A DNA stretch of 64,000 nucleotides from Pinus tabuliformis (lineage: Eukaryota > Streptophyta > Pinopsida > Pinales > Pinaceae): the NCBI GenBank assembly GCA_031772625.1, contig CM062818.1, positions 1,284,628,277 to 1,284,692,276 of the forward strand, given 5' to 3'. A program made the translations under genes and the position numbers. Under the pieces are notes generated by a model. It did no database searches. It was not told the DNA's origin and saw only the letters and a program-made list of their open reading frames with translations. This document shows, piece after piece, positions 33,492-45,483 of the stretch (the first letter of the stretch is position 1; the number at the start of each line of letters is the position of its first letter).

Positions 33492-34343
33492 AGTTACATT
33501 TTTTGGCGAGAAAGGGCACATTTAGGTGGAAAAAAAGAGGGCTTGATCGAACTTAACTGCTTGATTGAGTTCTCCGGGCCCTAAAAGAAAATAGCTCGAA
33601 GGAGGATTAAAAACAAATCCTGATCGAGCCCTAAGGCTCCACAGAGCTTTTTTTTCATTTTGCACCGCCACAAGTAATAGCTCGACCAAGTGTTTTTGAG
33701 CAGCTTGACCTAGAATATTGGAGTTCAATCGAGCAATTGGAGCATGGTGCAATCCAACCAACCTTGCCAACAACAACACCAACTACCTAGAGGCTCAAAC
33801 AATTTCTACTCTAAACATGTCCTTTTAGCAATAGGACTATGATAATATTTTTTATTTAATTATCAATAATTATTATATGAATGATAAGAATTTAACCTCC
33901 ATGGATATTCATGGAATATTTTTAGTAGAAGCCACTCAATAAAAGGTTTACATCAATCTTAAAGATAGTTATACCTTTTTTGCTTTTCAATTTAATTAAA
34001 AAATATCATGTCCACAATTTGATTCCCATCATATTTTTATTTATGTATGTTACCTATATGTGTGTTTAAATTATATACTAACTTTTTAATAATTATTAAC
34101 AACTATAATAATTTAAAATAAAGTTAAATTTGATTTAAATTTTATGATTTTTTAAAGTTTGGAAATATAAAATATATTATTAGGTAGGTGACTTGATGTG
34201 TACTCTAAATTGAAATCTAAAATTATTTAGTAACCATTTAATTTATATAACTAATTTATATTTATACCATATAATAAACCAATTTTTTTATTTACATTTA
34301 TATAAGAAATGAATTTGAAAAAAAAAACGCTCATGTTAATATT

Positions 34344-35896
34344 TAGTAAAATCATACCCAGATACGGGTGATAATGAGGCCATTAATGAAGAATAGATGG
34401 CAAGACGGCAGGTGGCTCGGCCACATGGCCAGCCACGTCCCTCCCCACGCCAATTTATGGTAAATTCCAGTCGACTTGCAGTCACATTTACTCCGATGCT
34501 CCAGTCAAGAAATATGCAGCAAGCATAAGGCAATGGCGGAAGCAAGCCACATTTCATTCATCCCTCCCTTACTAAATTGTTCTTGTCCCCCTCACGCAGC
34601 AAAGCCAAGCTCACACACCATCACTGGCAAGAGGTGTTGGATACGCAACTGTGTCAATTTGGGAAATAGCTTCCATTTCTCCCAAACGACACACTGTGTG
34701 CTGAATCACGCTAAGAATTCCTCTGTTTTTCCTCGGCATAACCAATTCAATCCCCAAGAAACCTCTGCCTCCCCAACTGCAAATCCTGAAATCATCACAG
34801 TCATGACACGTAATCGCCATCGCATGCACTGCAGACGCGGGGGTAGTCGAGGAGGAAGCATACACCCCCCCGCAATGCCCAACCCTGATTCTACTGCTCC
34901 ATTCTCCTTCCCATCCATCACTCATTCTCGTGGTCCCTTCTCCGGAAGATACCCTGATATGCACAGTGGTAGAGGGCAGTCACAGGCCCATGGCATCCAA
35001 AGCGCAAACACAGCTACCCAAACAGAGAATTCCCCCACCCCCCCCCCCCCCCCCCCCCACCCCTCTCACCATACCACCCAATTTCACTTCCAGAGTTCGC
35101 TGATTTGGCCAGAAATCTTAGCCACGGTTACCATAACCTTCAGTGAGGAAACTAGTTCGTAGGCTGAGCAAGATGCTCAGACCCATGACTTTAGACCAGG
35201 GAAAAGGAACAGTGGCGCAAAGCAGAAGGCAGCTAAGAGGAACAGGGATGACAGTGAACCAGGAAAGCAGCAGAAGGCAGGGAAAATTGAAATTTTGCAT
35301 GGCAAGGAGCTGGCTGGAAGCGAGCATGCAGCTGAGGGCAGAGCGGGTGGCACGAAGGTTGTTGGTGGCACCCCGGACGACACATCAGGCATGCATGTAG
35401 CGGAGGGCAGCTCAACAGGCATTCAAACAACAAGTGGCATCCCGCGCGACACGTTAGCAGAGGATGAGTATGCGTGTCACATTGTGGAAGAGCCCAACCC
35501 ATATGACATCGAGGGGGTCCCTTGCATGGTCAGAGCGCCCAACCCATATGTCTAGTCGTTAAGTGTCGCCTTGCAGATCAACGGAGGTTTTACAAGCTTG
35601 ATGTCTAAAGTTTTTTACCCCTATTTTTTCAAACATGTTGGTATGTTTTGATTGATTTTGAACTAGGACCCCTGTGTGGGCTTTCTAAAGTTAAGTTTTG
35701 AGACCCCTGCGTGGGCTTTCTATTGTAATCTCACTCAGACTGGTTTCCGCTCGAAGGGCAGTTGAGTTTATTTTTTGACAATTATGACATAACGTTGTTC
35801 CGCACCGCAAAGGCGAGAGCCTCGATGTATTATTATTTTTCTTAATCTCAATAGAATAATTTTACTTAGAAAAAAAAAAATATGTAGTAAATCATA
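34344..35896 (+). mobile_element. Probable non-LTR retroposon with poly(A) end and target-site duplication
   Basis: TAGTAAAATCATA at 34344-34356 recurs with one base fewer at 35885-35896, just after an A-rich tail (about 35870-35880). The 3' part (35560-35870) resembles a plant LINE 3' untranslated region: two ACCCCTG(T/C)GTGGGCTTTCTA repeats, a GATGTATTATTA end and poly(A). The body is open in two frames (34476-35162 and 35143-35555) with a Ser/Pro/His-rich, basic protein and no reverse transcriptase. It may be a 5'-truncated or non-autonomous LINE, or an inserted cDNA of a host transcript. Confidence 0.55.
35038..35058. repeat. Run of 21 C
   Basis: Uninterrupted C tract inside a longer C-rich stretch (about 35031-35063), which reads as polyproline in one frame. 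The G-rich minus strand could fold into G-quadruplex DNA. Tract length is prone to sequencing error. Confidence 0.9.
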
Positions 35897-35899
35897 TAA

Positions 35900-36289
35900 T
35901 ATACCAATTTTGTATTGTCATTCATATGATATATCAATTTAGAAAAAATAAATTAATTAATTAAAAAATAAAAAAAAAATAAAAATAAATAAAAATAAAA
36001 ATAAATAAATAAATATAAATATAAATAAAAATAAATGAGTTGTAAATAAATTAATAAGAGTAAATTTTTTTTAAAATTAATTTTCTAAAAGTAAATACAT
36101 ATTTTCTATTTTAAATTAATTTTTTATTAAGTAAAATGTAATTAGATTCGTATAGATGGTGAAATATTAAACTTTATGGAGAGCAGAGTTTAAATTTAAA
36201 ATTGTCATTGTCCTTTAAAATTTTTTGAGCTTTTCATAGAAGAGTATAAAATTATTTCTCATATAAATGAAAATTAAAATAAAAAGTTG
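35900..36289. other. AT-rich spacer with A/AAAT repeats
   Basis: Low-complexity AAATAAA-type sequence around 35940-36050. No gene or element end is seen. Confidence 0.8.
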
Positions 36290-36444
36290 CTTGTCAAATT
36301 TGATATGAAAATTCATTTTGAATTTTTTCAATTAAAAATTAAAGAAACTTTTCATAATATGTTTTACTTGTTATTATTTTTATAGTTTATTTATTTATTT
36401 ATTAATCATTTTTTATATATCATACCAATTTAAAAAATTGAATG

Positions 36445-36445
<1 letters not shown>

Positions 36446-36532
<87 letters not shown>
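36446..36532. repeat. (TA)n followed by (CA)n microsatellite
   Basis: About 70 bp of TA dinucleotides then 17 bp of alternating A and C. Confidence 0.97.
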
Positions 36533-36533
<1 letters not shown>

Positions 36534-36549
36534 ATAGAATATTATTGTT

Positions 36550-36831
36550 ATGGAGTTGATAGATCCATGTATCCCCAAATCACATCTTAGTAGTGGAAAT
36601 GGAAGATCAGAAGCTTTAATTGTGGTGAATCATTTTGTTGTTTGGGGAGAAGAAACAATTCTAAGTGTAATCAACTTTAATTTGAATCAACTCCCCATCC
36701 TCTTTATCCTTGAATTTACAAATATTAGCTACCAATTATCTATGGATCCGTTGGTAGATCTTCTCACTTTGCTACTCTACTTTTCCTTATTTGACTTGCT
36801 TGCATACTACTTGTTTTACTTCTATTTATGA
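36550..36831 (+). pseudogene. Small exon-like open frame, copy 2, unrecognised
   Basis: Paralogue of 25144-25431. Starts with the same 16 residues and then differs by several substitutions, such as GRSEALIVVNHFVVW against GRSKALVVVNHFVVG. The GT that could end the exon in copy 1 is altered here. No domain recognised; likely a host gene fragment. Confidence 0.35.
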
Positions 36832-39614
36832 ATATCACCTACATGTCTTCTTTATGCCTATTTATTATGAAGACGTGACAAGAGGCCCCAGGGAACAATT
36901 AATTCAATGCAAGTATGATTCCTTATTATCATAAATTCAATGTCGAATAAGTAGTATTCATTCATTCTTGTTGAGAAAAGAAAAAATTATTTCTATGTGC
37001 TTTTGTAGACGGTCTCTTGCCTCATAGTACACATGTGCACTAATTATTAGGTCACATGTGCACTACTCATTAGGCCTATAATTTTTATGGCAAAAGGTTT
37101 TTGTAAGCTATATTTGTTTTATGTAATATTGCATTGTTACGGGTTTTAAATAGCTTTTTTATTTTTTTTATTTATTGGAGATTACAATGATATGTATAAA
37201 ATGATACCATATTTTGATTACTTTTGAAAAGCTTAATTGTTTAAATGATGGAGTCAATTATATGTAAGAAAGGAAAACAATGTCATTGTACAATAATAAC
37301 ATCTATGGGAGGAAAGAGTAAATGGTCCAATTCAATGTCTTCCATATGATTTACATATTGATGGTAAGTAAATAATCCTATTAAATTCCCTCCATATAAT
37401 TTCTATATAGATTGTAATACTAGTAAACTAGTGTCATCTATTGTATACTTGGAGACTCAATTGTACATAAAATTCTTCATTTAAAATCCACACAACTTGA
37501 CTAGTAAAAAGTGTCATATAAATCTGGTCAATATTAGCTTTTAAGTAAAAAGTGTCATACAAATTTATCTTTAACTTAAATTGCAAAATTCTACCAATCA
37601 TATTTCACTGTTCTACCTTGTTTTCATTGTAAATTACAAAATTTTACCCATCATATCTCACAGTTCCACCAACTATTATCTATTATACAAACTTGTCTTC
37701 AATGTAAATTACAAAATTCTACCAACCATATCTCACTGTTCCACTTTGCCTTCATTGTAAATTACAAAATTCTATCAATCATATTTCACAGTTTCACCAA
37801 CCTTATATTAACAACTATAATAAAAATATTATGTATAATGGATAACTTTTATTTCGTAACAACAAATAAATGGTTTGCCAATAAATATTAAATAAATTAA
37901 AGCTTTATATACCTACCAAATCACTGACCACAGCATCAGAAATCACTGACTTTATATCTAGCAAAAATCGACAATAAACATATGCAACCCCAGCGTCCCA
38001 TCAATAAACTACTTATTTTCAACACTTCCTTTGTTCCACCAACCAACATGCCCATCAACAAACTACTTATTTTTAATACTTCTTCTGTTACACCAACCAG
38101 CCGTGTCCAGCCCCATCATCCCATCAACAAACTACTTATTTTCAACGCTTCTTTTGTTACACAAACCAGCATGCCCATCAACAAACTACTTATTTTCTAA
38201 CACTTTCTTTGTTACACTAACCAGCTGTGTACAGTGCCGCTGCAGCGTCCCAAGCGTGCTCCACGTCATGAACAGAACTAAATGCCGGACAGGTACTCTA
38301 AGTCCCCATTCTTTCCTAGGATTGTTACTAGTACCGGTACTAGGGAAAGGTGCACACATTTTAAAAGCGTTGTCCCGATTTGATGAAATCTCTATGAACT
38401 CCATTGATCCGTCTTTCCACGTCATATGCTGCCGCATTTAACGGGCGTGTTTAAGGCAGCAATTTATCATCATGTCAAATATATGGGCTCAGTGCCTTTT
38501 CAATATTAAATACTAGCAATTGTCCCAAAAGGTACAAAGAGAGGCCGATAGGATTATTAAATTAAAATTGTTGAATTTCTCTAGAAAAAATGTTAGTTCA
38601 AACCTAACGGATGAGCATTTTGAGCTGGCTGAAATCTACCCCATAATGTTAGTTCAAACCTAACGGATGAGCATTTTGAGCTGGCTGAAATCTACCCCAT
38701 ACTAAACTGTAGAACGTCTCTCGACGCAATAATAATATGTAATAATAACAATAATAAAGTGATAATGATCATCAACAGAAAATAATTAAAGAACAAATAA
38801 ACCAACCAAAAAAACCTGTCAATTCTATTAAATAAAATAGCAATCCTACCTCTAAAATTTTAATATTATAATTAAACAATTACTCATAACATATAAATTT
38901 ATTAATATTATATTTAAAACTATCATTATACATGAATCATATGTGTTTTTACCACATATATATCATCATTCTGCAGTGACAAAACAAGCACTAGAAACAG
39001 ATCATAAATAATTAAATGCATCTATAAGAATTTTTGGCATACACATTTCTTAGACCTATACAAACAAATATGGAGTAAAAAATTACACAAACAAATATGA
39101 AATAAAAAATTACATAACCAAACTCTTAGAATTAAAACATAAAACCTTAAAAACAATGAATATATTAATAGGATAAATTGTGTATAAACAAACTGTTCAA
39201 TAAAAATGAGTCGATCACAGCAATGAAATCTTCCACTCAAGCTTATTTTCTTATAAAATCGGGCAGAATGGAGGCTTCGGTTAAGAAGCAGAAAAAAATC
39301 AATAGAATAAAATATAGCTCCCTCCCATGTGACCATGAACTTAAGCTTTTATAGCTAGTAATAGCATGCTACTCAATCTACCAGATCGCCATCAAATGCA
39401 TCTCTTCTGAATTTTCACGACAAAAATATGCATACCATTCAAAAGCCTCTCCATTTCCTCAAATTTCTCCATTATAAACTGTCAATAGTTATATAAAATG
39501 TCAATACTGACCGTCCACTTGAACAAAATAAGAATTAAGTGACAAAGTTAGCATCTGGTGTCAAAATCAATTCATAACTTTACACAGACTTAGAAGCAGC
39601 ATAGCTCTTGTTCA

Positions 39615-39824
39615 TCACTTTACACAGATTACAACAAGCATAAATTTGCTATCCACAATGGATACATCTTTTGGAACAATCTTGTAGCAATAGCAGCTTT
39701 TTAGCCCATTCTGGCCCTTGTAACACACATGATCGTTGTTTTTTACTTGACGGAAGTTCCAGATGACAGAAAATTCACCAACAGTGGCAACTACATGGCG
39801 CTCCTGCCTTCCACTCTCAGTAAC
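39615..39824 (-). pseudogene. VID27/CYPRO4(DEM)-like terminal exon fragment, copy A
   Basis: After an AG acceptor at the top end the minus strand reads [20 protein letters not shown], then IWNFRQVKN, then [20 protein letters not shown] and KFM. This is the pattern of the last part of plant VID27-domain proteins (CYPRO4, tomato DEM), which have VATVG-FSVIWNF and [11 protein letters not shown]. Homology ends after KFM and a stop follows soon. The long N-terminal part and beta-propeller of the parent protein are absent. A host-gene fragment, not a working gene. Family identified from memory of the conserved motif. Confidence 0.7.
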
Positions 39825-40565
39825 CTGCAGTGATGAAGAGAAATAGATGTCAGAAATTAGTACACTTGAAGAGCTAATAAAGGTTATATTGCAGGCCAAC
39901 GGTCCTATAAGTTCAATTGCTACATGTTATGAAGTTGAAGTCATTTTTTGTGTACCTTATCCCTTCATAGACAATTGCTAACTTTTAATACATTATTATT
40001 TGTTTATAGTGGTGATATTGAAAAAGCATATGGCCAAATTTTTGTGTATCTGTAAGGCCATGTTTGAAATTTGTGTTTGGGAGAATCAAGACCTATTAAA
40101 AATTAATGGAACAGTTCGGGGAATTCATTTTTCTTGAAAGAAAGGTGATGAGCCATGTAGCAACCATCCACTGGGCAAACAAAGGTTCTCTGCAATATTA
40201 AAAAAAGCAATTACAAACTTGATAAATATTAACATTGGAAATTTGCTCAGAATTTCAGCCATTAATAATATGATCACTCACACACATATACATCAGTTTT
40301 AATAAATTGGTAGGGAAATGTTTGTTAATCCCATTTTGATTGTTGTCGTTGTGAAGCCTTATTATTTCCAAGCTTAGTAACTACCAATGTGGCTTATTAA
40401 ATGTTGGGGATTTCATCCTACAACAATATGATCACAGATCACACACATGATACACCACTCTTAATAAAACGTTTGGGAAATGTTTAAAAAATATCATTTT
40501 GACCAATTGTGCAGATGAATAGCAAATAAATGATAGAATAGAATTAACCAACCTGTGATTGCAAC

Positions 40566-40700
40566 AAAACATGTATGATAATGTTGAAGCGCGAGCGAGC
40601 AGAAGGCAGAAGGAACTTCTCAGGGGTCACCCCACCTGGTACTAATCCATGGATATTCTGCCCTCCCTCACCACAGTGGAGCTCACCACAGTGGAGTTCG
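40566..40700 (-). pseudogene. Exon-like fragment of an unrecognised gene, copy A
   Basis: The minus strand has an open stretch reading IHGLVPGGVTPEKFLLPSAR and then SRFNIIIHVLLQSQ up to CAG/GTTGGT, a good splice donor. A 15-bp direct repeat (CTCACCACAGTGGAG) sits at its upstream end. It has the look of a conserved exon but I cannot name the protein. It is repeated in unit B near 45263-45397. Confidence 0.35.
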
Positions 40701-40786
40701 GATGGGAACATGTAATGTCACGCAAAGCCGAGCACACGTGCCCTTTTCTTTGCAATGCGATTCACTCTTAATTTCAATAATGCAAC

Positions 40787-42206
40787 TTATGGAACCACCA
40801 CTCCGTTTGAGTTATCTGCAGACTCCCCGTATTGGGAACGCTCAACTCTCTCCGATGTCGATTGGACCTGCAACTAAACCTCGTTAGCTCATTCATTTTC
40901 TTATCTATTTTCTATAAATGTTCAGGAAGTGAAAATGCAACAAACCTCTTTGTTCCAATTAGTACGTGCTGTAAGAATAATGAGTACTAACGTCTGCAGT
41001 GCCACTCCCAGGATTAATCCCCACCAGATTCCCTGCCATTGCCAATGTCAGAAAGAAACATACTACAATATACTCAGAAACAGGATAAGGTTATTCCTCT
41101 GTTATCTTTTAATTTTGCATCTTTGAGCATGGACAATCTAATTATATTGAAAAAAACAAATAAAAGTAGAAAAAGCTAGCTATGTATTTCAAATAATTAC
41201 ATCAATTCCAAGACTGGTCTTCAATCCTAAAGCAATTCCAACTGGTAAGCCAACAAGATAGTATGTCACTAAATTCACATATGCCACCACAGCTTGCCGT
41301 CCACATCCAATTGCCACCCCTGCAATCACAATACCTTTATGATGTCAACGAAAATATAACCTAAATATAGCAAACATCAACTACCAGCTTTCTGCTGCAA
41401 ATAAATTGTTGATACTGAAAATTCCAACCTGAGAGAATAGGTTGGGTGCCATTCAAGAGAACAGATATTGCAAGTAGAGGTATCAATGCATAGACTGCGC
41501 GTATAACCACAGTGGTGCTTGTGAATGCCATGTCGAGTTCTTTCTTCAGTATCAGAATCCCAATGGCAAGTATGACACTTATTATGAAGCAAGTGACCAC
41601 CACAACTATAACTGAAAATCTTGCAGTTTTAGGTCTCCTGGCTCCCAGCTCATTACCCACTCTTATACTACAAATAATATAAATACCACAATAAAGAAAA
41701 CCAATTTCTAGATATAGCAAATGGGAAAAAAAAGGTATACCATGCTATATAAAACCGCTGAATTTATGTGAATTGCAGTTTTGCCCAATATTGGAGAATC
41801 CTACCTCCAGGAGAGGGGTCAATTGTTTGACCCCTCTGGCGATGGTTAGATTTAAAGATATTCCCAAAATCTGCAATAGCCATAAAAATGCCCCAATAAA
41901 ACAATATATTACTATAAATCATAAATGTATACCTTGCAGCTGTACTGAGACCCAACATTGCCATCAACTCCCAGTTGTAATAATTCATGCTGCATATATG
42001 TTCAAAACCTGGCACGTTAGAGATATATTAACTGGCATAGCTATGTAACAAAGTTGGGACAATGCATAGGCATGGAGCTTGTATTTGGCTTTAAATTAGT
42101 TAGCTTTAAATGGGAAAGTCTCATACCAAACAGAAATGGAATCCAGAGCGACCTCTGCATTTGGCAGCCAACCCGATACAGGCACCAATACTTCAATGTA
42201 CCATAT
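40787..42206 (-). pseudogene. MATE (DETOXIFICATION) transporter, C-terminal exons only, copy A1
   Basis: Six minus-strand exons in phase: 42127-~42206, 41933-41989, 41429-41667, 41201-41319, 40946-41032, 40787-40867 (stop at 40787-40789). They read [96 protein letters not shown] and TNWNKE, the expected order for the second half of plant MATE cation/drug antiporters. About 220 aa are covered of a usual 480-500. The N-terminal exons are missing, and in the first exon seen a TAA precedes WYIEVL by one codon, with no AG between. It looks 5'-truncated and unlikely to make a transporter. Confidence 0.85.
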
Positions 42207-42404
42207 TTACAAACTGCAAAATCAGGTGTGGAACAAAACAAAACTTGTCAAAACAGGCTAAGCTATTATGTAAACACCCAGATATAAGGATAAGGTTATT
42301 CCTCTGTTATCTTTTAATTTTGCATCTTTGAGCATGGACAATCTAATTATATTGAAAAAAATAAATAAAAGTAGAAAAGCTAGCTATGTATTTCAAATAA
42401 TTAC

Positions 42405-43193
42405 ATCGATTCCAAGACTGGTCTTCAATCCTAAAGCAATTCCAACTGGTAAGCCAACAAGATAGTATGTCACTAAATTCACATATGCCACCACAGCTTG
42501 CCATCCACATCCAATTGCCACCCCTGCAATCACAATACCTTTATGATGTCAACGAAAATATAACCTAAATATAGCAAACATCAACTACCAGCTTTCTGCT
42601 GCAAATAAATTGTTGATACTGAAAATTCCAACCTGAGAGAATAGGTTGGGTGCCATTCAAGAGAACAGATATTGCAAGTAGAGGTATCAATGCATAGACT
42701 GCGCGTATAACCACAATGGTGCTTGTGAATGCCATGGCAAGTTCTTTCTTCAGTATCAGAATCCCAATGGCAAGTATGACACTTATTATGAAGCAAGTGA
42801 CCACCACAACTATAACTGAAAATCTTTCAGTTTTAGGTCTCCTGGCTCCCAGCTCATTACCCACTCTTATACTGCAAATAATATAAATACCACAATAAAG
42901 AAAACCAATTTCTAGATACAGCAAATGGGAAAAAAAAGGTATACTATGCTATATAAAACCGCTGAATTTATGTGAATTGCAGTTTTGCCCAATATTGGAG
43001 AATCCTACCTCCAGGAGAGGGGTCAATTGTTTGACCCCTCTGGCGATGGTCAGATTTAAAGATATTCCCAAAATCTGCAATAGCCATAAAAATGCCCCAA
43101 TAAAACAATATATTACTATAAATCATAAATGTATACCTTGCAGCTGTACTGAGACCCAACATTGCCATCAACTCCCAGTTGTAATAATTCATG
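42405..43193 (-). pseudogene. MATE exon fragment set, copy A2 (three exons)
   Basis: Exons at 43137-43193, 42633-42871 and 42405-42523 match the second, third and fourth exons of copy A1. A segment starting at 41082 is repeated from 42287 with about 1% differences, so this is an internal tandem duplication. The first and the last two exons are missing. Upstream, homology stops at about 43228, where unit B begins. Confidence 0.85.
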
Positions 43194-44311
43194 CTGCATA
43201 TATGTTCAAAACCTGGCACGTTAGAGTATATTAACTGGCATAGCTGTCTAACTAGCAATTGTCCCAAAAGGTACAAAGAGAGGCCGATAGGATTATTAAA
43301 TTAAAATTGTTGAATTTCTCTAGAAAAAATGTTAGTTCAAACCTAACGGATGAGCATTTTGAGCTGGCTGAAATCTACCCCATACTAAACTGTAGAACGT
43401 CTCTCAACGCAATAATAATATGTAATAATAACAATAATAAAGTGATAATGATCATCAACAGAAAATAATTAAAGAACAAATAAACCAACCAAAAAAACCT
43501 GTCAATTCTATTAAATAAAATAGCAATCCTACCTCTAAAATTTTAATATTATAATTAAACAATTACTCATAACATATAAATTTATTAATATTATATTTAA
43601 AACTATCATTATACATGAATCATATGTGGTAAATCATATGTGTTTTTACCACATATATATCATCATTCTGCAGTGACAAAACAAGCACTAGAAACAGATC
43701 ATAAATAATTAAATGCATCTATAAGAATTTTTGGCATACACATTTCTTAGACCTATACAAACAAATATGGAGTAAAAAATTACACAAACAAATATGAAAT
43801 AAAAAATTACATAACCAAACTCTTAGAATTAAAACATAAAACCTTAAAAACAATGAATATATTAATAGGATAAATTGTGTATAAACAAACTGTTCAATAA
43901 AAATGAGTCGATCACAGCAATGAAATCTTCCACTCAAGCTTATTTTCTTATAAAATCGGGCAGAATGGAGGCTTCGGTTAAGAAGCAGAAAAAAATCAAT
44001 AGAATAAAATATAGCTCCCTCCCATGTGACCATGAACTTAAGCTTTTATAGCTAGTAATAGCATGCTACTCAATCTACCAGATCGCCATCAAATGCATCT
44101 CTTCTGAATTTTCACGACAAAAATATGCATACCATTCAAAAGCCTCTCCATTTCCTCGAATTTCTCCATTATAAACTGTCAATAGTTATATAAAATGTCA
44201 ATACTGACCGTCCACTTGAACAAAATAAGAATTAAGTGACAGAGTTAGCATCTGGTGTCAAAATCAATTCATAACTTTACACAGACTTATAAGTAGCATA
44301 GCTCCTGTTCA

Positions 44312-44521
44312 TCACTTTACACAGATTACAACAAGCATAAATTTGCTATCCACAATGGATACATCTTTTGGAACAATCTTGTAGCAATAGCAGCTTTTTA
44401 GCCCATTCTGGCCCTTGTAACACACATGATCGTTGTTTTTTACTTGACGGAAGTTCCAGATGACAGAAAATTCACCAACAGTGGCAACTACATGGCGCTC
44501 CTGCCTTCCACTCTCAGTAAC
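44312..44521 (-). pseudogene. VID27/CYPRO4(DEM)-like terminal exon fragment, copy B
   Basis: Same translation as the fragment in unit A. Identity across the two copies reflects the recent duplication rather than proven selection. Confidence 0.7.
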
Positions 44522-45262
44522 CTGCAGTGATGAAGAGAAATAGATGTCAGAAATTAGTACACTTGAAGAGCTAATAAAGGTTATATTGCAGGCCAACGGT
44601 CCTATAAGTTCAATTGCTACATGTTATGAAGTTGAAGTCATTTTTTGTGTACCTTATCCCTTCATAGACAATTGCTAACTTTTAATACATTATTATTTGT
44701 TTATAGTGGTGATATTGAAAAAGCATATGGCCAAATTTTTGTGTATCTGTAAGGCCATGTTTGAAATTTGTGTTTGGCAGAATCAAGACCTATTAAAAAT
44801 TAATGGAACAGTTCGGGGAATTCATTTTTCTGGAAAGAAAGGTGATGAGCCATGTAGCAACCATCCACTGGGCAAACAAAGGTTCTCTGCAATATTAAAA
44901 AAAGCAATTACAAACTTGATAAATATTAACATTGGAAATTTTCTCAGAATTTCAGCCATTAATAATATGATCACTCACACACATATACATCAGTTTTAAT
45001 AAATTGGTAGGGAAATGTTTGTTAATCCCATTTTGATTGTTGTCATTGTGAAGCCTTATTATTTCCAAGCATAGTAACTACCAATGTGGCTTATTAAATG
45101 TCGGGGATTTCATCCTACAACAATATGATCACAGATCACACAAATGATACACCACTCTTAATAAAACGTTTGGGAAATGTTTAAAAAATATCATTTTGAC
45201 CAATTGTGCAGATGAATAGCAAATAAATGACAGAATAGAATTAGCCAACCTGTGATTGCAAC

Positions 45263-45397
45263 AAAACATGTATGATAATGTTGAAGCGCGAGCGAGCAGA
45301 AGGCAGAAGGAACTTCTCAGGGGTCACCCCACCTGGTACTAATCCATGGATATTCTGCCCTCCCTCACCACAGTGGAGCTCACCATAGTGGAGTTCG
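45263..45397 (-). pseudogene. Exon-like fragment of an unrecognised gene, copy B
   Basis: Matches 40566-40700, including the donor-like end. One base differs in the short direct repeat. No identity can be given. Confidence 0.33.
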
Positions 45398-45483
45398 GAT
45401 GGGAACATGTAATGTCACGCAAAGCCGAGCACACGTGCCCTTTTCTTTGCAATGCGATTCACTCTTAATTTCAATAATGCAAC

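Larger units (their letters stand above)
36290..38286. repeat. Segmental repeat, copy S2 (partner 24873-27570)
   Basis: Aligns with S1 along its length except for about 700 bp missing. Carries the same tandem blocks at about 37560-37810 and 37990-38220. Not bordered by an LTR, so it shows the state of the segment without the gypsy insertion. Beyond 38286 the sequence to 38510 is not recognised. Confidence 0.85.
38511..43250. repeat. Tandem unit A (about 4.7 kb) with host-gene fragments
   Basis: Begins ACTAGCAATTGTCCCAAAAG and is followed directly by unit B with the same start. It contains, from low to high coordinates, noncoding DNA, a VID27-like exon, an unrecognised exon-like piece, MATE exons, and a second partial set of MATE exons. 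Near its start a 56-bp segment (about 38588-38699) is doubled, which unit B does not share. The frames at 39022-39336 look noncoding. Confidence 0.9.

Noticed and set aside
35031-35063. Telomere-like or structural G-rich element
   Set aside because: It is a plain C homopolymer with two interruptions. No telomere repeat is present and length may be a sequencing artefact.
39022-39336. 104-codon minus-strand frame repeated at 43719-44033
   Set aside because: Identity between copies comes from the recent tandem duplication. Composition is that of AT-rich noncoding DNA and no motif is present.
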